Shown here piece after piece: positions 7,430 through 15,936 of a stretch of DNA of 37,774 nt (positions within the stretch are counted from its first letter, which is position 1; every line of letters starts with the position of its first letter). Origin of the DNA: Pusillimonas sp. UBA6240 (GTDB lineage Bacteria > Pseudomonadota > Gammaproteobacteria > Burkholderiales > Burkholderiaceae_B); the NCBI GenBank assembly GCA_002441445.1, contig DJWC01000162.1:1-37774 (forward strand). Reading direction: 5' to 3'. Both the position numbers and the translations under genes were made by a program. The notes beneath the pieces are model-generated. The model did not search any database. It had not been told where the DNA came from and saw only the letters and a list, made by a program, of their open reading frames with translations.

Positions 7430-8398
7430 ATGAGAAAACTACTTGGCTCACTCTTGTTGGGCACGATCGCTGGCGTCACCTGGTGCCAGGCCGCCGTTGC
7501 AAATAATTATCCAGAGCATCCTATAAAGTTAATCGTACCCTATCCTCCCGGCTCTGGCACTGATACTGTGGCGCGCTACACTGCAAAACGCCTGGAAGAG
7601 AAGCTATCCCAAACCATAGTTGTTGAAAACAGGCCTGGTGGCAATGCGATCATTGCAGCGCAGGCAGTCATCCAAAGCAAACCAGACGGATACACACTGC
7701 TATGGGCGGCCAACGGACCCGTTACGACGAATGTGGCCTTGCATAAGAAGCTGCCCTATGACCCATTGACCGATCTGGCCCCTGTGGCGCGTTTAGCGCT
7801 GTCTCCGATGGGACTGTATGTTCCAGCGAAATCACCATATAAATCGGCAACCGAGCTTCTGAACGCTGCTAAAAAGGCACCTATGTCGTTAAATGCCGGT
7901 AGCGGAAGTGCCACATATAACATCGCCACTGAATGGTTGCTCTCATTGGCCGATGCACGCGCAACCATCGTTAATTACGGTGGCAGCGCACCTACTATTA
8001 CGGCGTTAGCTGGTGGCCAAACGGATTTCACTATCGTTGAATATAGTGCCGCGCTCTCTTTGGTAAAAGCCGGGAAGATCCGGTTGCTCGCAATGACTAT
8101 AGACAATAGGTTCCACGCCGAACCTGATACACCTACACTTCAGGAACTCGGATACAAGGATTTCTTCCAGGTAGCATGGTGGGGAATCTTTGCTCCGGCC
8201 AACACGCCGAACGACGTCGTTTCCAGGCTGGAAAAGACATCTCTTGAAATCTGCGAAGACCAACAGACTAAAACATGGTTGGAGCAACACAACTACAGCC
8301 AGTTTTGTGGCTCAGCACAGGAACTGCACCGGTTTCAGAAATCCGAGATTGAACGCGAGACTCGCCTGGTGAAGCAATTCAAGATTCCGCAGATATAA
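7430..8398 (+). CDS. Bug/TctC-family periplasmic solute-binding protein
   Basis: A 322-residue tripartite tricarboxylate transporter receptor. The signal peptide MRKLLGSLLLGTIAGVTWCQ... ends near residue 25. The family block follows: YPEHPIKLIVPYPPGSGTD, VVENRPGGNAI and KPDGYTLLW. ATG follows AAAGGAG. No TctA/TctB membrane genes are near, so it is an orphan receptor, as most are in Bordetella relatives. As last gene of the rightward arm it probably captures the carboxylic acid that the CoA-transferases activate, or serves as a sensor. Ligand unknown. Confidence 0.9.
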   Translation: MRKLLGSLLLGTIAGVTWCQAAVANNYPEHPIKLIVPYPPGSGTDTVARYTAKRLEEKLSQTIVVENRPGGNAIIAAQAVIQSKPDGYTLLWAANGPVTTNVALHKKLPYDPLTDLAPVARLALSPMGLYVPAKSPYKSATELLNAAKKAPMSLNAGSGSATYNIATEWLLSLADARATIVNYGGSAPTITALAGGQTDFTIVEYSAALSLVKAGKIRLLAMTIDNRFHAEPDTPTLQELGYKDFFQVAWWGIFAPANTPNDVVSRLEKTSLEICEDQQTKTWLEQHNYSQFCGSAQELHRFQKSEIERETRLVKQFKIPQI

Positions 8399-8499
8399 GC
8401 AGGGAATGAACTGTACCGTACCAGGCATAGAGATATAAATTGAGACAGGGCTTTTTTGAAGGATGATCACTGGCCCACAAATTGCGCAGAGCGCCTTTC

Positions 8500-8530
8500 A
8501 AGGAGGGCTTTCAAGCCTTCCTTTTATTTG
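8500..8530 (+). terminator. Intrinsic terminator of the rightward acyl-CoA operon
   Basis: AAGGAGGGCTT (8500-8510) pairs with AAGCCTTCCTT (8513-8523) with one G-T pair, followed by TTATTT. The T-rich tail is on the plus-strand side, so it serves the operon ending at 8398 rather than the leftward lacI-type gene. Confidence 0.7.
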
Positions 8531-8595
8531 GCGCGGCGGCGTTCAATAATGCCTTCATGCTCGAGCCTTCAGCCCACGCATTCTATGTATACCTT

Positions 8596-9612
8596 TTACT
8601 CCGATACAGGCGCCGGCCCGGTCGAGCGCCGCCGCACCAGCGCCGTGGGCAGCATCTGGGGCGGGGGCATCGGCTCTTGCGATTCTATGGCGGCCAGCAA
8701 AGTTTCGGCCGCGGCCGCCCCGATTTCTATCGACGGGAAGCGGATGGTGGTAAGCGGCGGATCCACGAACGCCGCGAACTCGCTGTCATTGAAACCCATC
8801 ACCGATATATCGCCAGGGATGCGCAGGCCTTCTTCGCGCAGGCCGGCCATGGCGCCCAAGGCCAGATAGTCGTTGCCGCATATGAGGGCGGAAAACGGCA
8901 GCTTCCGGCTCAGCAGCCGGCGCGTGGCCTGATAGCCGTTGGCGAACCCGTAGTCCGCTTCGATGATCAATTCGCGCGATAGCCGTCCGCCGCCCGCGGC
9001 GATGGTTTCGAGCAGGCCCTGGTAACGCTGCCGGGCCCGCTGGTTGAGCGCAAGATAGCCGCTGATGAAAGCGAATTCGCGATGCCCCAGGCTCAGCAAA
9101 TGCTCGGCGGCCTGCCGGCCGGCGGCATAGTTGTCGAAGCCGATGGAGCCGGGCAGGGCGTTCCCCGCATCGGCCCAGATTGTGGCCACGGGCAGCCCGT
9201 TCTTGGCGATGAGGTCCAGCCACGCTGGCGGGCAGTCATTGCCCAGAAGAACGATGCCGTCCACGCCTCGTTCGATGAGTGTGCGCAAGGGGCGCAAGTC
9301 GGCCTGCTCTTTGATGGGCGGTTGCGCCAGCAGCAGGGTGTAGTTGGATTTTCCCAACCCATGCCGCAAAGCCTCTATGGTTTGCGCGAAAGCCGATGCG
9401 CCGATGCGGGGCACGACCGCGCCGACGCTGCGCGTGCGGCGCGACACTAGGGCGCGCCCGACCCCTTGCGGCACGTATCCGAGCGCGCTTGCCGCGACGT
9501 TGATGCGTTCGCGCGTCTCGGCGTCGACCATCTCCGGACGGTGCAGGGCGCGCGATACGGTGCTGATGGATACCCCTACCATGCGGGCCACGTCCTGCAA
9601 GCTGGCTGCCAT
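8596..9612 (-). CDS. LacI family transcriptional regulator
   Basis: A 338-residue LacI-type regulator. The helix-turn-helix is SLQDVARMVGVSISTVSRALH (residues 4-24), followed by the hinge helix region PQGVGRALVSRRTRSVG and a periplasmic-binding-protein-like ligand domain (about 60-330; GVDGIVLLGND, GFDNYAAGRQAAEHL, ALICGNDYLALGAM). Length is standard. It is divergent from the ThDP enzyme gene, with 150 bases between the starts. Two sites sharing TTGCAAACG lie there, one close to each gene, so it probably represses the cluster at 9763-17690 and itself. The effector is unknown. GC is high, so it belongs with the rightward cluster, not the island to its left. Confidence 0.92.
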   Translation of the reverse strand: MAASLQDVARMVGVSISTVSRALHRPEMVDAETRERINVAASALGYVPQGVGRALVSRRTRSVGAVVPRIGASAFAQTIEALRHGLGKSNYTLLLAQPPIKEQADLRPLRTLIERGVDGIVLLGNDCPPAWLDLIAKNGLPVATIWADAGNALPGSIGFDNYAAGRQAAEHLLSLGHREFAFISGYLALNQRARQRYQGLLETIAAGGGRLSRELIIEADYGFANGYQATRRLLSRKLPFSALICGNDYLALGAMAGLREEGLRIPGDISVMGFNDSEFAAFVDPPLTTIRFPSIEIGAAAAETLLAAIESQEPMPPPQMLPTALVRRRSTGPAPVSE

Positions 9613-9629
9613 ATCTGCTTTTTCTTTGA

Positions 9630-9645
9630 TTGCAAACGATGGTCA
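9630..9645. promoter_or_regulatory. Candidate LacI-type operator near the regulator gene
   Basis: TTGCAAACG at 9630-9638 is identical to the left half of the full operator at 9709-9723; the right half here is degenerate. It is 18 bases from the regulator start codon, fitting autoregulation. Confidence 0.5.
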
Positions 9646-9697
9646 AAACTATATCACTTGTTTGCTCAAGCATGAAGAACTAGTGAGGAAAAAGCTG

Positions 9698-9727
9698 TTG
9701 ACTTTGCTTTGCAAACGTTTGTATGAT
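9698..9727 (+). promoter_or_regulatory. Promoter of the ThDP-enzyme cluster with embedded LacI-type operator
   Basis: TTGACT (9698-9703) and TATGAT (9722-9727) are separated by 18 bases. Inside the spacer is the palindrome CAAACGTTTG (9712-9721), part of TTGCAAACGTTTGTA (9709-9723). The central CG and this geometry are typical of LacI-family operators that block polymerase. Confidence 0.7.
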
Positions 9728-9762
9728 GAAAAAAAGCAACCTCAATCGTCAAGGAAGAAAGC

Positions 9763-11466
9763 ATGGATGGAATAGCCGCCCCCGCCGCAGTCACGACCAA
9801 GCGGGCGATAGTCGATACGCTCAACGAGTTGAAGGTGGATTACGCCTTCACCCTGCCGGGCCTGGGCGTGACATGGATGCTGGATGAGTTCTACCAGACC
9901 AGAAAGCAGTTGCGCGTCATCCTGGCGCGGGGCGAGCAGGTGGCTTCCATCATGGCGCAAGTGGTGGGGCGCCTGACCGGCAAGCCCGGGGTCTACATGG
10001 GGCAAGGGCCTTTTGCCAGCACCACGGGCGCCTTTGGGATACTGGAAGCGTATTTCGCCGGTTCGCCCATGCTGGTGCTCACCGATACGTCCTGCTACGA
10101 CGGCTTCGGCATGTACGGCGTATACCAGACCATGACCGGCGATTACGGCGCCGCCGACGTCCGCGCGGTCATGAAGACCATGACCAAGTCCACTTACTAC
10201 GCGACCGAGCCGCACGAAGCCGTATACGCCATTCAGCAGGCCTACAAGCAGGCCAGCCTGCCGCGCCAGGGGCCGGCCGCCGTCGTGCTGAAGTCGCCCA
10301 TCATCCGCCGCGAGATGCCGCAGCAATCCCGCGTGCAGCTCTATCCCGCCCAAGGCTATCAAGATGTCGCCATGCCGCGGCCCGACCCGCAGGCCATCGA
10401 GGCGCTGGCCGGCATGCTGGCCGATGCCGAGCGGCCGGTGCTCATCGTGGGCAACGGCATGCAAAACCCGCGGGGCCGGAAGCTCGTCGCCCAATTGGCC
10501 GAAAAATTCGGCCTGGCCGTGGCCACCAGCTACAACGCCAAGGGCGTGGTGGACGAAACCTCGGCGATATCGGTCGGCATGCTGGGTACATGGGGCATGA
10601 AATCGGCCAACGCCGCCGTCAAGGCGGCCGATACGCTGGTGGTCATCGGCGCCAGCCTCGGGGCGGACTACATCAGGTTCCGCGACCCGGATTTCATCAA
10701 GCCCGGGGTTCAGCGCATCGCCCACATCGATGTCGATCCGCGCAACGCGGGCTGGGTCTATCCCGTGGACCTGGCGATATGCGCCGACGGCGGCGACGCG
10801 ATCGAGGCATTGCTGCAGCATGACCTGGGGGCGGGGCTGCGGCAGGCGCGCCTCGACTGGATCGCTGACGTGCAGGCGGCCCATCCCGTATTCGACCAGC
10901 CCACCCGCGCGGCCGCGGGCATGGTGCACAACGCGGAGGTCATCGAGGTGCTGGATGCCTTTCTCACGCCCGATGATATGCTGACGCTGGATGCGGGCAC
11001 CAACCGCATCTGGGCGACGACCACGCTCAAGGTGCGCACGCCCGGGCAGTTGGTGGTGCCGGGGGGCATAGGCGGCATGGGGTGGGGCGCGCCGGCCGCG
11101 GCGGCGGTCAAGCTGGTCCATCCGGAAAAGAACGTCGTCTGCCTGACGGGCGACGGCGGCTTCGCCATGACCATGAACGTCATGGCCACCTGCGTACAGG
11201 AAAATCTGCCCATCACAGTGGTGGTGGCCAATAACAGCGGGCTGGGCATGGTGCGCGACAACCTGAAGGATCGCCGCATCGCGGTGGATTTTTCGCCCAC
11301 GGACTTCGCGCAGATCGCGCGCGGCATGGGTTGCCGCGGCGTAAATGCCAACACGCCGGAGCAACTGGCGGCGGCGCTGAAAGAAGCCCGCGGCTCGGGC
11401 ATTCCCACCGTCATCGATGTGGCCGTCGATCCGGACTCCAGCCACGTGGGCGTGTCGGACTATTGA
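9763..11466 (+). CDS. Thiamine diphosphate-dependent enzyme (acetolactate synthase/decarboxylase superfamily)
   Basis: A 567-residue ThDP enzyme with the three-domain acetolactate synthase/benzoylformate decarboxylase layout. The pyrimidine-binding domain has the likely cofactor-activating Glu58 in LARGEQVAS. A central Rossmann-like domain follows (about 190-330, RPVLIVGNGM). The pyrophosphate domain carries GDGG at 463-466 with NNSGLGMV downstream, the GDG-x(n)-N magnesium motif. ATG follows AAGGAAG. First gene after the LacI-controlled promoter. Candidate roles are 2-oxo acid decarboxylation or C-C lyase activity. It lacks clear markers of Ilv-type synthase, oxalyl-CoA decarboxylase or sulfoacetaldehyde acetyltransferase that I could recognise, so the reaction is open. 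Confidence 0.85.
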   Translation: MDGIAAPAAVTTKRAIVDTLNELKVDYAFTLPGLGVTWMLDEFYQTRKQLRVILARGEQVASIMAQVVGRLTGKPGVYMGQGPFASTTGAFGILEAYFAGSPMLVLTDTSCYDGFGMYGVYQTMTGDYGAADVRAVMKTMTKSTYYATEPHEAVYAIQQAYKQASLPRQGPAAVVLKSPIIRREMPQQSRVQLYPAQGYQDVAMPRPDPQAIEALAGMLADAERPVLIVGNGMQNPRGRKLVAQLAEKFGLAVATSYNAKGVVDETSAISVGMLGTWGMKSANAAVKAADTLVVIGASLGADYIRFRDPDFIKPGVQRIAHIDVDPRNAGWVYPVDLAICADGGDAIEALLQHDLGAGLRQARLDWIADVQAAHPVFDQPTRAAAGMVHNAEVIEVLDAFLTPDDMLTLDAGTNRIWATTTLKVRTPGQLVVPGGIGGMGWGAPAAAAVKLVHPEKNVVCLTGDGGFAMTMNVMATCVQENLPITVVVANNSGLGMVRDNLKDRRIAVDFSPTDFAQIARGMGCRGVNANTPEQLAAALKEARGSGIPTVIDVAVDPDSSHVGVSDY

Positions 11467-11490
11467 TCATCCATGAAGCGAGGTCCGTCC

Positions 11491-12207
11491 ATGAAACCCG
11501 TTGCCATCGTCACCGGCGGCGCCCGCAATATCGGCTGGGCCATCGTCCAGCGCCTGGCTGCCGACTACCGCGTTCTGGTCGCTGATTTGTCCGAGCCGCA
11601 ACAGCCTCTGCCCGAGGGCTGCGATTACCTTCGCACGGATGTATGCGATCCCATGCAGGTCGGCCGGCTGCTGACGCAAGCCGAAAAGGCGGGGCCTTTG
11701 CAGGCCCTGGTGCATTCAGCGGCCATTACCGCGCCAGCCCGGCCGATCGCCGATATTGCGCTGGAAGAGTGGAAGCGCCTGGTGGACGTCAACCTGACGG
11801 GGAGCTTCATCGTCGCCCAGGCCGCCATCGCCCCTTTATCCCGGGCCAAGGGAAGCATGACGCTGTTGACTTCGCGCGCCGCGAAAACCGGCTTTGCCGC
11901 CTTGAACGCAAGCAAGAACGGCACCAAGGCCCACTACTGCGCCTCCAAGGCGGGCGTGATTTCTTTGATGAAGTCGCTGGCGACTGAATTGGCGCCCGAT
12001 GTGCGCGTGAACGCGGTCGCGCCGGGCCCCATCGAAGGCGAGATGATTCCCCGCGAGCGCTGGCCGGAAATCGCCGCGCGCGTTCCCCTGGGGCGGCTGG
12101 GCACCGCCGCGGAGGTGGCGCAAGCCGTGCACTTTCTGGCCAGCCCCGCGGCGGCCTTCATCACCGGCCACGTCCTGGACGTCAACGGGGGCACGCTGAT
12201 GGATTAG
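11491..12207 (+). CDS. Short-chain dehydrogenase/reductase (SDR)
   Basis: A 238-residue classical SDR using NAD(P). The cofactor motif TGGARNIG is at 8-15, a catalytic Ser at about 128 (LLTSRAAK), and the Tyr149/Lys153 pair in YCASKAG. The terminal GHVLDVNGG is standard. I chose the ATG at 11491 because GAGG lies upstream and an earlier ATG at 11473 adds six non-family residues. The usual NNAG is HSAAI here, a tolerated variant. It follows the ThDP gene by 24 bases. It may interconvert an alcohol and a carbonyl substrate or product of that enzyme. Confidence 0.88.
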   Translation: MKPVAIVTGGARNIGWAIVQRLAADYRVLVADLSEPQQPLPEGCDYLRTDVCDPMQVGRLLTQAEKAGPLQALVHSAAITAPARPIADIALEEWKRLVDVNLTGSFIVAQAAIAPLSRAKGSMTLLTSRAAKTGFAALNASKNGTKAHYCASKAGVISLMKSLATELAPDVRVNAVAPGPIEGEMIPRERWPEIAARVPLGRLGTAAEVAQAVHFLASPAAAFITGHVLDVNGGTLMD

Positions 12208-12276
12208 TTGTGTCGGCACGCCATCGGGGCGTGGCGATCGGCGGTACAGGGTGGCTTGTAATCACGGAGACTGAAA

Positions 12277-13293
12277 ATGAAAACTTTGAATCTCAAGAAC
12301 CTGCTGGGCATGGCCGGCTTGGCCTTGTGCCTCGGCATGGCGCCCGCGCATGCGGAAGTGCAGGAAGTCCGCCTTGCGCGGCAATACGGCATCGCCTATT
12401 TGCCGCTGATGGTGATGCAGGAGCAGAAGCTGATAGAAAAGCACGCCCAGAAGCTGGGGCTGTCGGGCGTAAAGGCCAGCTGGAACCAGTTTACGGGAGG
12501 CACGATCATGAACGATGCGCTTCTTGCGGGCGCGCTGGATTTCGCCGTGGCCGGGCCGCCGCCATTCCTGACGATGTGGGCCCGCACCCAGAATACCCCG
12601 GCCAGCGTCATGGGCCTTGCCTCGCTCAATGCCATGCCCATGTATCTGGTCAGCCGCAACCCGCAAGTGAAGTCGGTGAAAGACTTCACCGATAAAGACC
12701 GGATCGTGGTGTCCGGCGTCAAGGTATCGACTCAGGCCGTGGTGCTGCAGATGGCCGCGGCCAAAGCGTTCGGGCCGGACAAGTACGACGTACTGGACCG
12801 CTTGACGATTGCCATGCCTTTGTCCGACAGCATGGCCATCATGCTGTCGGGCAGGGGGCAGGTGACCGCTGACTTCACGGTGCCGCCGTTCTCCTATCGG
12901 GAACTGAAGCAGCCTGGCTTTCATTCCGTCATCGATACCTATGAGGTCGTCGGCGGGCCCAGCTCGACCAACGTGCTGTATACGACGACGCGGTTTCAGA
13001 AGGACAATCCGAAGCTGACACAGGCCGTCCTGGGTGCGCTGGACGAGGCCCAGAAATACATCACGAACAACCGCAAGGAAGCGGCGGAGATCTATCTGCG
13101 CATTACGAAAGATACGGACCCCGTCGAAGACATCGTGAAGATGCTCTCCGACCCGAAGGTCGAATACAGCCTCACTCCGCAAGGCTTGATGGCTTTTGCG
13201 GATTTCATGCACCGGATCGGCACCATCAAGACCAAGCCGGCGTCCTGGAAGGCGTTGTTCCTGCCTCAGGTCCATGAATTGCCGGGAAACTGA
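12277..13293 (+). CDS. ABC transporter substrate-binding protein, NitT/TauT type
   Basis: A 338-residue periplasmic receptor with a signal peptide ending at AHA (residues 24-26). The mature start EVRLARQYGIAYLPLMVMQEQKL and the segment LAGALDFAVAGPPPFLTMW are typical of the nitrate/sulfonate/taurine receptor fold. With the ATPase (14239) and permease (15008) it completes an importer, although the metallo-hydrolase lies between receptor and ATPase. Ligands in this family include sulfonates, aromatic sulfonates, pyrimidine precursors and phthalate-like acids; none can be chosen here. Confidence 0.88.
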   Translation: MKTLNLKNLLGMAGLALCLGMAPAHAEVQEVRLARQYGIAYLPLMVMQEQKLIEKHAQKLGLSGVKASWNQFTGGTIMNDALLAGALDFAVAGPPPFLTMWARTQNTPASVMGLASLNAMPMYLVSRNPQVKSVKDFTDKDRIVVSGVKVSTQAVVLQMAAAKAFGPDKYDVLDRLTIAMPLSDSMAIMLSGRGQVTADFTVPPFSYRELKQPGFHSVIDTYEVVGGPSSTNVLYTTTRFQKDNPKLTQAVLGALDEAQKYITNNRKEAAEIYLRITKDTDPVEDIVKMLSDPKVEYSLTPQGLMAFADFMHRIGTIKTKPASWKALFLPQVHELPGN

Positions 13294-13306
13294 GCCGGGC
13301 GGCCAG

Positions 13307-14242
13307 ATGAAAATACAGATAGGCGCCATCGTGGCCGAGCGCATCGAAGAGCGTCTGGGATATGGCTTCCAGCCGCATGAGCTCTTCCCCGCCTTCCAGC
13401 CGCACATGCTCGAACCGCTGCGATCCTGGCTGGAACCCACCTTTTACGACGCCGCGGAAAACCGCTTGCGGACCAGCAGCCATAGCTGGCTGCTGCGGAC
13501 GCCGAACCATCTGGTGCTGGTCGACACCTGCGTGGGCAATCACAAGAACCGGCCCCAGGTTCCGCGTTTCCACATGTGCGACACGCCCTGGCTTGCGCGC
13601 CTTGCCGAAGCCGGGGTGCGGCCCGAAGATATCGGGTATGTCCTGTGCACGCATCTGCATTGCGACCATGTCGGGTGGAATACCCGCCTCGTGGACGGCC
13701 GATGGGCGCCCACGTTTCCGAACGCGCGCTATCTGTTCGGGCGCAAGGAGTTCGCTCGCTGGGATGCGCGCCGGCCCGATTATCGGCACCGGCACATCAA
13801 TGACCATGTGTTCGAAGACAGCATCCTGCCCGTGGTCGAGTCGGGACAGATGACGCTGGTGGACGACGGCTACGAGCTGGACGGCGTGCTGACCGTCGAA
13901 CCCGCTCCGGGGCACACCGAAGGCCATGTGCGCATACGGCTGGCCTCGGAAGGCAGGCGGGCCTACTGCAGCGGGGACATATTCCACCATCCCTTGCAGA
14001 TTTATCATCCGGAACTCTATACGGGTTTCGATGATAATCGGACGCAGGGCATCGCCACCCGCCGCAGCCTGCTCTCCCTCTGCGCTGAAGAAGACGCTGT
14101 ATTGCTGCCGGCCCATTTCGCCGAGCCGCATGCCTGCTTCGTGCGCGCATGCGGCGGCGGCTACGCAGCCGACTTCGACGAGGTGGCCGCGCAAGGCGAT
14201 GCCGGCGGCGCGCCGCTTTCCAACGAGAGGGCCGGACCATGA
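13307..14242 (+). CDS. Metallo-beta-lactamase-fold hydrolase
   Basis: A 311-residue dinuclear metal hydrolase. Metal ligands are visible in family order: His116, His118, Asp120, His121 (THLHCDH), His203 (PGHTEGH), Asp224 (SGDIFH) and His270 (PAH). The pattern resembles the lactonase / methyl-parathion-hydrolase branch rather than true beta-lactamases. No signal peptide is seen, so it is probably cytoplasmic. ATG 13307 begins the family-like N-terminus; the longer reading from 13196 runs through the upstream gene. It ends in an ATGA overlap with the ABC ATPase gene, so a lactone or ester related to the imported compound is a reasonable substrate (inference). Confidence 0.88.
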   Translation: MKIQIGAIVAERIEERLGYGFQPHELFPAFQPHMLEPLRSWLEPTFYDAAENRLRTSSHSWLLRTPNHLVLVDTCVGNHKNRPQVPRFHMCDTPWLARLAEAGVRPEDIGYVLCTHLHCDHVGWNTRLVDGRWAPTFPNARYLFGRKEFARWDARRPDYRHRHINDHVFEDSILPVVESGQMTLVDDGYELDGVLTVEPAPGHTEGHVRIRLASEGRRAYCSGDIFHHPLQIYHPELYTGFDDNRTQGIATRRSLLSLCAEEDAVLLPAHFAEPHACFVRACGGGYAADFDEVAAQGDAGGAPLSNERAGP

Positions 14243-15015
14243 CACCGCCTTTACTGGACGTCAGGGGCGTAACCCTGCAATACAAGACGCGCGAGCACCT
14301 CGTGACCGCGACCTACCGGGTCGACTTCACGGTGCGGCAAGGCGATCGCTACATACTGCTGGGGCCTTCGGGCTGTGGTAAGTCCACGCTGCTCAAGGCG
14401 GTGGGCGGCTATTTGCGGCCGACCGAAGGGCAGATACTGCTGCGCGGGCAGCCGGTCGTCCGGCCTGGCGCCGATCGAATGATGGTCTTTCAGGAATTCG
14501 ACCAGTTGCTGCCTTGGAAGACTGTCAAGCAGAACGTGATGTTTCCCCTGGAGGCATCGGGCAGGCTGAAAGGCAAGGAAGCCCAAGAACGCGCCTTGCA
14601 CTACATCCATAAAGTCAATCTTGGAAACTTCGTCGATAGCTACCCGCACATGCTCTCGGGCGGGATGAAGCAGCGGGTCGCGATCGCGCGCGGCATGGCC
14701 ATGGAGCCCGACATCATCCTCATGGACGAGCCGTTCGCCGCGCTGGACGACCTGACGCGGCGCAAGATGCAGGACGAATTGATGCAGCTCTGGGAAGAAA
14801 CCCGCTTCACGGTGCTGTTCGTCACGCACTCCATTCCTGAAGCGGTTCGCATCGGCAACCGCATTTTGCTGCTGTCGCCGCATCCCGGGCAGGTCCGGGC
14901 CGAATTGAACGGCCTCGATCAGGGCTCGATGCAGAAGGAAGCGCAAGTCGCGCTCGAAGAGGAAATCAAGCGCCTGCTTTTTGCCGAACAGATCGAGGAG
15001 ACCGGCCATGTCTGA
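14239..15015 (+). CDS. ABC transporter ATP-binding protein, NitT/TauT type
   Basis: A 258-residue ATPase. Walker A is GPSGCGKST (42-50), the Q-loop is FQEFDQLLPW (about Q85), the signature is LSGGMKQR (139-146), and Walker B is ILMDEP (160-165) followed by FAALD and the H-loop FVTHSIPEA. The ELLPW-like Q-loop and the permease pairing identify the SsuB/TauB group. Its start overlaps the hydrolase stop (ATGA) and its end overlaps the permease start by 8 bases, so the three are translationally coupled. Confidence 0.93.
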   Translation: MTPPLLDVRGVTLQYKTREHLVTATYRVDFTVRQGDRYILLGPSGCGKSTLLKAVGGYLRPTEGQILLRGQPVVRPGADRMMVFQEFDQLLPWKTVKQNVMFPLEASGRLKGKEAQERALHYIHKVNLGNFVDSYPHMLSGGMKQRVAIARGMAMEPDIILMDEPFAALDDLTRRKMQDELMQLWEETRFTVLFVTHSIPEAVRIGNRILLLSPHPGQVRAELNGLDQGSMQKEAQVALEEEIKRLLFAEQIEETGHV

Positions 15016-15898
15016 AAACGCAATGTCGCCGGAACCGGTACGCGACGGGCGCTCGAATGTCTACAAGACTCCGTCCCCCATCGGGAATTTCGGCATCGTC
15101 GAGAAACCCTTGCCGTTCGTGGCGCGCCTATGGGATCAAGGGTGGCTGCGCAAGCTGTTCGTGCTCATCGTCCTTGCCTGCCTGTGGGAGGCCTATGCGC
15201 GGTACTTGAACAACGACCTCCTGCTGCCGACTTTCATCGATACTTGCCTGGCCCTGTTCGACGGCCTGTATTCCGGCCAGTTGCCCGAACGCATCGCCAC
15301 TTCTCTGGATGTGCTGCTGACGGGGTATGCCGCGGGCATAGGCCTGGCGGCGCTGCTGACCTTGATCGCCATCACCACCCGATTGGGCACGGATTTTCTG
15401 GAAGTGATGACGGCCATGTTCAACCCTTTGCCGGCCATCGCGCTGTTGCCGCTGGCGCTGATCTGGTTCGGCCTGGGCAAGATGACACTGGTCTTCGTTT
15501 TGATCCACTCCGTGCTCTGGGCGGTGACGCTCAATACCTATTCCGGGTTCCAGTCCGTCTCGTCCACGCTGAAGATGGTGGGACGCAATTACGGCCTGTC
15601 GCATATTTCCTTCATCATGAAGATACTGATTCCGGCGGCCTTTCCCAGCATTCTTTCTGGGCTGAAGATAGGCTGGGCATTCGCATGGCGCACGCTGATC
15701 GCCGCGGAACTGGTCTTCGGCGTAAGCGCCAGCAGCGGCGGCCTGGGCTGGTTCATCTATGAAAGCAAGAACCAGTTGAACATATCGGCCGTATTCGCGG
15801 GCTTGCTGACCATCATCATCATCGGCCTAGTCGTCGAAAACCTGATCTTCCGGGCCGTGGAACAAAGAACCATTCAGCGCTGGGGCATGCAAGCCTGA
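15008..15898 (+). CDS. ABC transporter permease, NitT/TauT type
   Basis: A 296-residue inner-membrane permease with about six to seven hydrophobic segments after a roughly 45-residue cytoplasmic N-terminus. The BPD_transp_1 EAA-loop-like region lies around GRNYGLSHISFIMKILIPAA, where the ATPase docks. The SALKIGWAFAWR-like stretch near the C-terminus is typical of SsuC/TauC. ATG overlaps the ATPase stop. With the receptor at 12277 it completes an importer. Confidence 0.92.
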   Translation: MSENAMSPEPVRDGRSNVYKTPSPIGNFGIVEKPLPFVARLWDQGWLRKLFVLIVLACLWEAYARYLNNDLLLPTFIDTCLALFDGLYSGQLPERIATSLDVLLTGYAAGIGLAALLTLIAITTRLGTDFLEVMTAMFNPLPAIALLPLALIWFGLGKMTLVFVLIHSVLWAVTLNTYSGFQSVSSTLKMVGRNYGLSHISFIMKILIPAAFPSILSGLKIGWAFAWRTLIAAELVFGVSASSGGLGWFIYESKNQLNISAVFAGLLTIIIIGLVVENLIFRAVEQRTIQRWGMQA

Positions 15899-15936
15899 TG
15901 CGTTGGACCATCAAACCAAAACAGGGAGACTGTTCA

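Noticed and set aside
9742..11445. 567-codon open frame on the minus strand
   Set aside because: Mirror of the ThDP enzyme gene in the antisense frame; His/Arg/Gly-rich composition without domains.
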